NCBI GenBank assembly: GCA_003952965.2
Contig: RXIC02000422.1
Location: 53,841-117,840 of the forward strand
Origin: Morella rubra
Taxonomy: Eukaryota > Streptophyta > Magnoliopsida > Fagales > Myricaceae
DNA: 64,000 nt
Direction: 5' to 3'
Part shown: positions 35,880 to 46,600 of the stretch, piece after piece
Layout of the letters: each line of letters starts with the position of its first letter
Position numbering within the stretch: the stretch's first letter is position 1
Translations under genes and position numbers: made by a program
The notes under the pieces: model-generated
Database searches by the model: none
Told to the model about the DNA's origin: nothing
Seen by the model: only the letters and a program-made list of their open reading frames with translations

Positions 35880-38600
35880 CCCAATGGCTTCAGATTCATT
35901 GTCTTTAAGGTCCACTATGGGGGCAGGTTTGACAGGTCGGATGGGTGCGTATATGTTGATGGGAAAATGGCTATACACCATGATCCTTACTACTCCAACT
36001 GCCTATCATTCATAGAGGTAGTAGCTGTTGTGAAAGAATATAGGTATAAACATGGTGACCTATTATTCTAGCTGGAGCTAGAGAAAACCATCTCTGATGG
36101 GCTACGAATTATCTTAGGTGACCCGAATGTACATCAGATGGTGGCTACACACAAGGGTAAAGATATCATAGTGATATATGTTGTTGATTTCGAGGTTGTA
36201 TCTGTAGTTGACCCGGTAGATGACATTGATGAAGAAACTGAGAGCGTCGTCTTGAGATTGGTACAAAGTGGTGGGATAATACATTGAGTAGCGAGGATGA
36301 CCTTTATGACATTAATGTCAATGTTAATGACAATGACGAGGCTGTTGCACATGAAGAAGATGCTAACATTGTTGGGCCTGCAGTTAATATGGGTGGTTCA
36401 TCTTTTAACATTGGTGGTCCCTCTTTTGAATTGGGTGGATCTTCATTTGAGGGTGATGGACATTCATTTGAGGTTGGTGGACCTTTTGGTGGGTCCTATA
36501 AGGACACAAAAGCTACAAATATGGAGGACAAACATGTCATGACGGAGTTAGGCAACGGCACACCTCCTCCATCACCCAATGGTAAAAATGATGGTAAGCA
36601 GTGTATTCACTCATAAGTCATGTATTGTACTTGCTAATAATTACTTTGGCTTCAAAGGGGATATTGTTATAAAAAAGTTCTTCATAACTTTGATGCTGCA
36701 GGATATATTTCAAATATGGTACCATATGATATATTTGTCTCCTCTCCACACAGCAAACATGAGGTTGGTGGGCCTGAACACTCTGCACCTAAGTTTCATG
36801 AGCATGACTTAGGCTCAGTGACCCTTGTGAAAGGGATGAAGTTCCCATCCGCTGCACTGTTTAAAGCAGCCGTGAATGAGGCAAATATTGTTATGGGGAA
36901 GGACATCCACTTTAAGAAAAATATCGACGATAAAGTGGTGATGGTTTGTAGGACAAAGAAGTGCAACACAAAGTTTACGGTAGGAAGGTACCAGGCGAAG
37001 GAAGCTTTGATATCAGAGATATTCATCTTCAGCATAAGTGTCATAGACGGTATAAGCTTTCATAGATAAGCTTTAGATGGATCGACAATAAGATGATAGA
37101 CTAGATAAAGAGTCGACCTAACATGTCTGTATCTGTTATTTACGACGTGGTTAAGTGAAGTGGCAGTGCGAGACAATAAGGTAGAAATGTTATCGAGCAA
37201 AGAATAGGACCTTAGAGCAGATATTTGACACCTATAAGGAGCAATATGGGAGGGTTTGAGACTACTGTGCCATAGTAAGAGATACTAATCAAGGTTCTTG
37301 TTTGATAGTAATGACGAATCGAATAATACCAGAGCTGCCACTGTTCTTCCAACGGTTATATGTATCCTTTAATACAATGAAGACGGGCTTCAAGGATGGG
37401 TGTAGACCCCTTATTTGTTTGGACGATTTTTTCTTGAAGGGCGAATTCAAAGGGCAACTTCTGAGTGCAGTTGCGTGGGATCCAAACAACAACATGTATC
37501 CCGTGACATTTGCAATTTTGAGGCCAAATTGAAGGATAGTTGGATATGGTTTTTAGAGACATTACTTGGTGATCTTGGGGTTGCTCCTCAGGGTGGTTGG
37601 AACTTCGTGTCTGGTCGACAAAAGATCATTCTATATCATTTTGTCTCACTACATATAGATTTTCCCTTTAGGTACTTCAATTCTAACTTCTAATTTGTGG
37701 TGTAGGGTCTTGTTCCAGCATTTGATGCTGTAATCCCCAAGGCAGATCATCGATTTTGTGTGCAACACCTTTATGTGAACTTCAGGGTGCTGGTCACTGC
37801 GGAGTATCACTCAAAGATAAACTATGGGGAGCAATCACGACGTATACGGAGTCTGAGTTCAATAAGAAAATGGATGAACTGAAGGCGTTTAGCCCTGACA
37901 TGCACGAGTGGGTTCACACACACAGCAAGAGTGATATTGTTGTGAATAATCTGTGCAAGTGTTTCAACTCGTACGTTTTGGAAGCACGAGACAAGCCAAT
38001 AATAACCATGGTTGAAGAAGTTGATGAGGAGGTATCAGCTTAAGAGGGAGGGAATAAGGAACTATACTTGTAGATTGTACCCACAGGTAGTTGAGAAACT
38101 GGAGTTGATAGGTAAGGAGGCAAGTCACTGCCTTCCTATATATGCTGGGGAAGGTTACTTCGACGTAGAGTGTCACTTAAAGCATTTTGTGGTAAACCTT
38201 CAGAGGAAGACATGCTCTTGTAGGAGATGGGATCTTACTGGGATCCCGTCTCCACACGGGTTCGCTGCTATCATATACAACGGTAGAAATCCAGAAGACT
38301 TCGTTGACTGGTTTTATACCACTGAGGCCTATCGGAAGGCATATGCCTTATTATTTATCTTGTTCCATTTGAGGACCAATGGCTCCGAACTACATATGAG
38401 GCGATGGAACCCCCTTCATCAAGGGCTCAACCTAATAGACCTAGAAAACTCCGAAAACGGGACCAAAGGAGTCTACACCCACTGGTAGAATTCTGAGGCG
38501 ACAAAATGGAATTATACATTCTGAGTGTAAAGTGGTGGGACACAATAAAAGGACATGTCCACGTGTAAATAGGAGGAGAGCATCATGGAGGGTTCCAAGT
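35880..38600 (+). pseudogene. Mutator-like (MuDR/MULE) transposase remnant
   Basis: Plant MuDR-type domains in order on the plus strand. The N-terminal domain (FKVHYGGRFDRSDG, about 35896) has a TAG at 36071. An acidic Gly/Ser/Phe repeat tail follows (GGSSF, 36390-36500). The MuDR DNA-binding domain (LVKGMKFPSAALFKAAV, 36820-37000) comes next. The MULE catalytic domain (GCRPLICLDDFFLKGEFKG, about 37400, then DSWIWFLETLLGDLG after a 2-bp shift, then KADHRFCVQHLY near 37740) follows. Last are a SWIM finger (CSCRRWDLTGIPSPH, 38213) and a GHNKRTCPR knuckle. In the SWIM motif the third Cys is Ser. Stops and shifts make it inactive. Confidence 0.9.
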
Positions 38601-38639
38601 ACTGCAAGCACACTAGTTGCACAATTTGGTAGTGGACCT

Positions 38640-39140
38640 CCACCACCACAGTCTACCTCAAGTACTCGCAGCACTAGACAGGTTAGTGTGACTCCATTTT
38701 CATTTTTGAATTTTAAAATATATCTGATTTTAAGTAATCTGATTTTACAGACCATTCGGGTACCACATTTACGTGATGAAACTCCATCACAATCTACCCC
38801 AAGTACACACAGAACTAGATAGGTAAGCTTTGGTACAGATTTACTATGTCCTTATTTATTTGTCAAACGGTTTGCTATTATACTCACTTTTACTTACTTG
38901 ATTTTACTAGTTATTTTAGACCGAATGGGGACCATAAATACGTGATGAAACCCCCTCGCAATCTACCCTAAGTACCCATAATACTAGACACGTGAGTATG
39001 ATAACTTGGTACATTTTTAGATACATAAGCATTTTACCTACTGTTAATTATAGAATTTTTGTTGTTATTTTAGACCGTGCAAATACCACAGTTGCGTAAC
39101 GAAACTCCATCGTAGTCTAGCGGCCAGCCACTTAGTGTAC
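38640..39140 (+). repeat. Tandem exon-intron units in the MULE tail
   Basis: Four related Ser/Thr-Pro exons: the end of one at about 38640-38682, then 38751-38822 (72 bp), 38920-38991 (72 bp) and 39074 to about 39138. Each has an ..AG acceptor and most a GT donor, with introns of about 70-100 bp. The encoded theme is RxxETPSQSTPSTxxTR. The units were duplicated together with their introns. The third and fourth carry stop codons. Confidence 0.75.
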
Positions 39141-40329
39141 CTGTATAACAAATCACTTACTTCATATATTTGTAGTCTATTTAACTTAATATCAAGGCCT
39201 CATCTGTTTGTAGTATAATATACTTAACATTTATTGCGTAGCTTACAAAAAGCCAACAACTATCACAACTACTGTCTGGCAGTGTTGGAGATAATGCAGT
39301 AGCAGTAGTCAGTGTAAGTACCACAACTATTGTCTAGTTGTATCACTAATAATGTTGTGTAATACATGGATAATTTACTAATCTAATATTTTTCAGGCAT
39401 CAAGGAAGAAAACTCCTCGAGCTCAAACTCCATACAATGAGCCTCCAGCTACGGAGTCAATGGAGACGCATCCCGCTAGGAAGAATACAAGACTACCATC
39501 TACCACCAGCACTCTAGCTACAACGAGGATTGCTTCTCTCATACGGATGTAGAGCTCAAGTAGATTGCAAAGATTCGGGTCCCAAGTTAGCTCTACAAGC
39601 ACACTTGTCGTAATCAACCTCACAGCTCCAAAAACAGGGGTGGGTGTAAGGTGCTCTTTGGGGGGCCTTGGTCGATGAGGTGTTCAGTTTAGAGTTTCAA
39701 AACATCCTCCGGGCTTTAGACCATCAGACAAAGGTAAAGCTCTAGTTACAAAGTGTGAGAGAGCGAAAGACAAAAGGAAGAAACCTCGTTGGCAGATATA
39801 GGATTTTCTTGAGTACATGATAGACTTTACCTGTAGTAATGACCCAAGTTGGCTTTTTGTGTATTTTGTTGGGTATTTAATGGCCGAAGTTAGATGTAAA
39901 TGACAACTTTATTTTGGATGTTAGTTGCTTGAACCTGCACTAGATTTTGTTGTGTTGAATATGTGTACCATTTTTTGATAGATGTATGATGGCACTTGGT
40001 TATTTATTCGGGGATCAATACCTTTAATGTATGAAACTGATTGTGTATATCAGATTGGTAGTCAAATTTGGCAATGAATTATTAACTCATGTGCATAGTT
40101 TTTTCCTATAGTTATTGTTAATTAGGTACCCATTCTTGTAAGAGATTGGTAGATAGTTAATCAGGTACTTGTTGGCATAAAGTGAACTCTACAGAAACTG
40201 ATGGCACGTTTACAATAATATATGTACATAACCAGTCATAAGCCTCGCAGAACTACAAAATCAGTTAGTTATTGACCAAAAAAATGTAGAAACAAGACAA
40301 TAAACACCTCATGCGGCTAACATGAGCCT
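39140..40329. other. MULE 3' region, no intact gene
   Basis: Continues with Ser/Thr-rich coding-like fragments to about 39640 (RKKTPRAQTPYNEPPATE near 39405) and then AT-rich non-coding sequence. No recognised gene. The convergent GRF gene ends at 40330. Confidence 0.5.
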
Positions 40330-41182
40330 CTAAGGAGTACACAACTCGGTCCTAAATATGTGAGTAGCCAAAATTCCAAAAATAAGAAAAAAGCAAAACA
40401 CTAAAGCAGCCCTATATCCACCAATGTAAACATCTGAAACCCTTCTCCCCACTTCAATCTCTTGTTGATATTACGCGATCATAACATCGATTTTGGCTCG
40501 ATTTTGCACATTCAAATCCTCAATTTCTAGGCGGTGCTGCTCATACATATTTACGATCTCTGCTCCATGTTGCTCGATCATGGCAACAATGTTTTGATTT
40601 TGTTGTCGGAGCTCTCTCTCAATTGATTCCCAAGCAGATTGTTCGCCAAGCGACTGCCCATGCATTGCTTGAAGTTGCCGAATAACTCTTCGTCTATACA
40701 AACACATCTTAGGATCTCTCTATGCAAAATAATTGCAATGATCTCCATCCTGCCATTAAAATATATTTAACCTAATTAATAAACATTAACGCAGAACATA
40801 CCACATTTAATAAACATTCGCAACAATTAATAAACATTACCACCAAATTTAATAAATATTCGCAACTAATTAATAAACATTACCAGCAAATTTAATAAAC
40901 ATTCACGACCAATTAATAAAAATTACTACATAAAATAATCTTGTCTGATAGTTATAGTAAACATTATCGTCCAATTACAGCTTAACAAGCAACCAAATTC
41001 ATCATTTGCAAAAAAAAAACACCAACCTTGAATTTCACACAACCCCAAAAGTGTCTCCTAACGTTTTCATTCATAAAGGTAGTAGTCGATTTTGCTCTCA
41101 GATCGTAATAACATTTTGGGCCCTCTGTAGAAGCTCTACTTTCACCACTTCCCAAGCTACCACTTATGTGTGATTCAGACAT
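40330..41182 (-). pseudogene. GRF-type zinc-finger, coiled-coil, membrane-anchored protein, broken
   Basis: Two exons on the minus strand: 41027-41182 (ATG at 41182, MSESHISGSLGS) and 40330-40749. Exon 1 gives KCYYDLRAKSTTTFMNE and RRHFWGCVKFK; spliced to exon 2 (DGDHCNYFA) this matches the GRF zinc-finger layout of plant At4g04775-like proteins. Exon 2 continues as a charged coiled coil (EIEDLNVQNRAKI) and ends with a hydrophobic helix (ALVFCFFLIFGILATHIF). Two in-frame stops are present, one TAG exactly where the GRF Trp is expected and one after VMIA, and the second Cys of the CxC pair is Tyr. The gene is therefore dead. It converges on the MULE transposase. Confidence 0.75.
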
Positions 41183-41689
41183 TTCATTGACTGAAAAAAT
41201 AAGCAGTACCTTACTTAGCAGTACACGGGAAAGAACAAGAACCAAGAGACAAGAAAAAACAACAAGAAGAAGAAAACCAAGAGAAACAAGAAAACTTCAT
41301 TTCGTAGAAAACCATCAATAGACCTGCATTGGGTCTTTCTTAAATACTATCGAACACAAGAAAGAACAAAACCAAGAGAAAAAGGAAAGAAGAAAACTAA
41401 CAAGAAGAAGTGTTGAGTGCTTCATCTTGACCTCCAATGAAAATGGGTGGCAAGAGACTATCGACAGCCGTAAGATTGAGTGGAGAGAGAAAGAGGCGAA
41501 GGTCAGCTCGTGCAAGAGAGGGGAGACAAATTCGGCAAATTTATCAAAAAGTCAGTGAGGGTAGGTTGGTCATTTCAAATGGAAGTGAAGCACGTGGGAC
41601 ACACGTGATTGAAAAACCGTCTGATTTAACGATGGATTTAGACGGGGGAGAGGATTGAAATATTTTGAAAGTTAAGGGTCTCAAATCGC

Positions 41690-41757
41690 CGAATTGATAA
41701 TTAGGGGTACTAATTTAATTTTTGCTCATATATACAGGGCTAACTATGACTTTACCC
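41690..41757. mobile_element. Possible outer end of the MULE
   Basis: The stretch from AGTTAAGGGTCTC to TATGACTTTACCC looks like a transposon end beyond the GRF gene promoter. I found no matching inverted repeat on the other side, so the limits of the MULE are not established. Confidence 0.3.
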
Positions 41758-41759
41758 AT

Positions 41760-43360
41760 AAAAAATTAGATCAAACTTTCTTTGTTCTTATTTTTTTAAC
41801 AAACTCTAATAAAAATCATTTTAGAATCAAACAATTTTAAATTTTTTCACCAACTTTTTATAAACTCTCATAAAAAAAAATTAAAACTCTCAAGATTCTT
41901 AAAAATTGTGCTTCCCAAACATCACTTAACCCAACTTTCCTTTCTCGCGTTAGAACATGGGGAGCAAGAAATACCTACTATGACATGTATATAAATGTAG
42001 TGTTTGTTTGTCTAATATTCTGAGGTATCAAAATTTTGAACAAGTCAAACACATTTAAAATTTTTAACATTTACACAAACACACTCTAAAAGTTTTACAA
42101 ACTTTAATAAATCTCGATATCTAAAAATTTTTTAAAATTTTTAAAATATTCTTTAAAATTTCCGCAAAGTAAGTTGTGAGATATGCCAAAAATATCAAGC
42201 GGATGAATTGGACCCACGAATTAACTGAAATGCACAGCCGTCTGCCATACTCTTCGGCTTTCACTGTCGTGGTACCCGATGCCGTAGAAACTCAACACAA
42301 CAGTTGCCGCCGCCTTATTATTTGATCGGATATATCCAAAGAAAAAAAAAAAGATAATGTAATTTTCTTCGCCACCGCCTTTGACTTTCTGGAAGGCGTT
42401 GAATAAATCCCACTTGTCCTTCATCCATACTCGGGAAGTCCCCCATAAGTCATAAGTGTTCATTTCTATGGACAGTGTTTGCAAGCCGTACATGCAAAAT
42501 TCAATGAAAAATCTTTAGGCATGCTGAAAATGGAGAGCGAATTAAAGTAACCCATGAGAATCATAAAATTCTTCAAATTTTTATTTTACGTAATTAAAAT
42601 AATTATTTCTGTCTAAATTAAAAGTTAAAATGTAAAGTATAAATTATTAATAATTAAAAAATGAAATTAATAATTTAAAATGTAACTTATAAGAACCCTA
42701 ATAATCAATAAGGAATATTCTCACAATCTAATTTTTCTATTCTATCTATCTTCCGTGCATTATAAGACGCTTCAATGAGAAATTGTATCACTCGAAATAT
42801 GTGACCCAGTAACCAATCAACCAATCTGCTCAATTGAAAAATTAAAAATTAAAAATTATTAAATTATTAAAATTTCTGAAATTATAAAATAAATTAAAAC
42901 ATATGTGGGAGTGGACCCAAGAACCATGAGACAGCGCCCTCTGAGCATGTAACGAGAGATACTTATCCAACAGAAGAATCCTCTTTGGTCTCAAAGAAGC
43001 AGAGTTCTCGTACTTCTCGCTCTAAGATAACACCCTACACCTGTACTTTTAATCCGTCAGATACGTTGTCATTGAAGCTAACGAAAAAGTCTTTATATCG
43101 TACGACTCTTAAATTTCCCTTGTAAGATTATATTACCCAATTGGGCTTCAGTTGAGTCTTCGTCGAAGTTTCAACGTTCGTATTGGGTCAGTTGCGGGGA
43201 ACGACTTGTAGTACACAAGTACGCTAATTTTGACCAACATCAAGAAAATAAATAAACAAAAACATGTACAGTTAAAAAACAAAGAAAAAGAAACAAAATA
43301 CAGTTAGAGAGGGAGAGAGAGAGACAACGAAAGACGTGCCTCTGCTGCTGCTTCTTCTTC
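41760..43360. other. Upstream region of the intact PDR gene
   Basis: Mostly AT-rich, with A/T homopolymers and short repeats (42550-42900). A 90-codon minus-strand frame at 42221-42493 is of higher complexity but I do not recognise it and give it no function. The last 400 bp are the presumed promoter of the gene at 43657. Confidence 0.5.
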
Positions 43361-43365
43361 TACTC

Positions 43366-43373
43366 TATATAAA
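43366..43373 (+). promoter_or_regulatory. TATA box of PDR gene
   Basis: TATATAAA in a pyrimidine-rich context, 284 bp before the start codon. Transcription would start near 43395-43400 and give a 5' untranslated region of about 260 nt. Confidence 0.65.
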
Positions 43374-43525
43374 CCTCTCCATGAGTACCACTTCATAAAA
43401 ATATCTGTGTCTCCCTCTTCCCGTTTTCTCGCTCACCAAACACGAGCAAGCGTAGAAAGATTGAACGTCAATCTCTCTACGCTTCATCGTGCATATTTGG
43501 TCAGCATTTCATATATTGGCTGGAA

Positions 43526-43564
43526 ATGAATGTTGGTCCCAAGATCAATCATTTTTCGTCGTAA
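43526..43564 (+). promoter_or_regulatory. Upstream ORF in PDR leader
   Basis: ATG followed by 11 sense codons and TAA, wholly inside the predicted leader and ending about 90 nt before the main start. Such uORFs can lower translation. Conservation is unknown because both palindromic copies lack this region. Confidence 0.45.
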
Positions 43565-43656
43565 TTGGGTGCTAAAACATTAGCATATCGCCAAGCATAA
43601 ATCCCACCAGTTGTTTGGAATCTTGAAGTTCCGGTGACTGGCCGGAGAATTAAAAA

Positions 43657-46600
43657 ATGGCGACTTCTTTGGTCGGAGACGACATGGCGAGGCAGTCGAG
43701 TAGTAGTAGGAAGAGTTGGCGGTCGACGAGTGTGCGGGAGATGTGGAATGAGCCGGACGTGTTTCAGAGGAGCGCGCGGCAGGTGGTTAACGACGAGGAG
43801 GAGTTGAAGTGGGCGGCCATAGAGAGGCTGCCCACCTATGATAGGGTGAGGACAGGGATGCTGAAGCAGGTGATGAGCAATGGGAGGGTGGTGCACGGTG
43901 AGGTTGATGTCACAAACCTCGGGAGTCAGGATAAGAGGCAGTTGATGGAGAGCATCCTCAAGGTTGTTGAACAGGACAACGAGAAGTTCCTAATGAGAAT
44001 TAGGGACAGAACCGATAGGTTTGTTTTCATCTTTATCTCAAATATATACTGCAAACAGAGGCCGGAACCAAACAAGGATCAGCTTTTGCATGTAGTGGTT
44101 TTTGTCTGATTTTGTTTGCAAAAAATAATATGAACGACGAAAGTAAGGCAAAAGTTCTAGTAGGAAAATCAAGTGTGGTTCGGGTTTGATTCCTATCATT
44201 TCTTCTGAGCAACTGAATATTAGATGTTCACTTACATAATTGTGGATTGTTGTCAGGAGATTGTTGAAAAAGGAAAAAAAATTGAACCGATCAATGGTAT
44301 ATTTTCATAAGCATTCTATTGTCAAATCTTAGCTACTGGTTTTAAATTTGCTTAGAACTTCGGTAATAAGATCATTTATTACTTTCAAATCTACCTATAT
44401 TTCGGTCAATAATCACTATATTCGGCACATTTTAAAAGTGATAGCTGTTATTGTGTCAAAGTTCTTACAGAAACAATGCTTGGTTTTGCCTTGTGCCCCA
44501 GTTGGAACCATGAAAGCCAATTGCATTTCTTGGGAATACGAAAGAGTCAAGAGTTATTTCAATTCTATTTTGCTGTTTGTGTTTCCTTTTCGTCTGTTGT
44601 TTTCTTTTTCTTTTTGTTTAGCAAGAAAGTTAGGACTTCGGTCTTCCAATCCAAAATAGTATTGATCATTAAATTTTTATGTGAACAGGGTAGGGATAGA
44701 GATCCCTAAGATTGAAGTTAGATTCCAGCAGTTATCGGTTGAAGGAGACGCATATGTTGGGACCAGAGCACTTCCAACTCTGCTTAATTCCACCATGAAT
44801 ACAATAGAGGTATAACCTTCACAGTAATTATTTCATCCCTTGTTGTCTTATTCGGGCTTTCTATTGGTAATTCTAATATGTTTCTTCTAATTTATAATCT
44901 ATAATGTGAACAGGGAGCTATTGCAATGATTGGGCTCTCTCCATCAAAGAAAAGAGTGGTCAATATACTCAAAGTTGTGAGCGGCATTGTCAGACCATCA
45001 AGGTATGTTCGTGGACTGAGCAGATATTAAAGGATTTGTATCGGTTGCTACAATTTCATATGTTATATATGCTGAGATTCCATCAAAACTAGGTGAAAAA
45101 CTTAGTTTAGATCGAACTACACGGAAAATACCTAGAATGGGTGAATAGTTATAAAAAAAATTATCAAATAATTCTTTTTAAAACTTAAAACCTATTCTCT
45201 GAAATAACAACCCAAATATAATTATTTCAATATTCAAGTCCTAATTAACAACCGGATATGAATATATGAACAGTAAAACAATTAAACACAAATATGTAAA
45301 ACGGGATATTCCGAACTAATTGTAAAAAACTCTGAACTCACTACAAAAACGAAAATTACAGATTCAATACTTAAATAAATTAATAATCAGTTCATCAACT
45401 CACCAAATACCATGTTCTTATCAGCAACTTACCAAACAACAAATCTTGAACGTCCTTTGTACAAAAGCCTCAGATCAAAATGATTCGAACTCAATCACAA
45501 AGAACAAGAATTGTTAGAAAGATAAGTTAAACTAATCAAGATTAGCAAATATAATCACGTAATCGAAATACCAAGAATGGTTACAAGAGAAAACTCCCTA
45601 AGGAACATCCTTAAGGAAAAAAAACTCTCCGGGCCCGTAGGCCGTTTGAATCCACTAGTTTCTAATCGATTTACAAAGTGATTTATTAAAACTACTAACC
45701 TAGCTTATCATCCCACTCTAAATCTTACTGACGTAGAACCTCTACATCCACTTTGAAACCTTGATTCTAAACAGCTCTTGATATCTATGCACAAATCTTA
45801 TGCAATCAATGGCCGATGCTGGAACCTCCAACAAATACTCTTCCAGAACCTCTAGAAGCCTCAATCAATCAAATAGATCGTGTATCGACATCAACGAAAC
45901 AATAACGCCCTCATCTCAGAACTGTTATTATTATTAAAGCAAACTCAAACATTCTCCAAGAAAAAGGCAAAGACAAAGACAATCAGCTTCTCGAAACAAC
46001 GAAACAGAAAAAGGACAAAAGAGCCCCTGTTGGTTTTTCACGAAAATGCCAATTTGATTTAACACTAGGACGTTGCATACGACTTGTTTTTCCCTCTAAA
46101 AGGAAAGGACATTGTTAGTACTATAACGTTCATGGGCTGATTTATTTATTTTTTCCATTTTAAGGATGACATTGCTTCTAGGGCCCCCTGCGTCAGGAAA
46201 AACAACTTTTTTAAAAGCACTTGCTGGGAAACTGGATGATGATTTAAGGGTATGTCATCAGCTTCTCCTACCTTATGTATTCTTATTGACACTTACAGCC
46301 TATTAGTTTTGCACACGTATCATTGAATCGGGCTATGAACAGGTAGCTGGGAAAGTCACCTACTGTGGTCATGAATTCAAGGAATTCGTACCTCAAAGGA
46401 CCTGTGCCTATATTAGTCAGCATGATCTCCATTATGGTGAGATGACGGTACGTGAGACAATGGATTTCTCAGGACGTTGCTTAGGAGTTGGAGCCCGTTA
46501 TGAAATGCTGTTAGAGTTGTCTAGACGGGAGAAAGAAGCGGGAATCAAACCAGATCCTGAAATTGATGCCTTCATGAAAGCAACGGCTATGGCAGGACAG

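Noticed and set aside
42221..42493. 90-codon minus-strand frame upstream of the PDR gene
   Set aside because: No recognised family, and it contains a poly-Phe run from an A-tract, so it is kept only as a remark.
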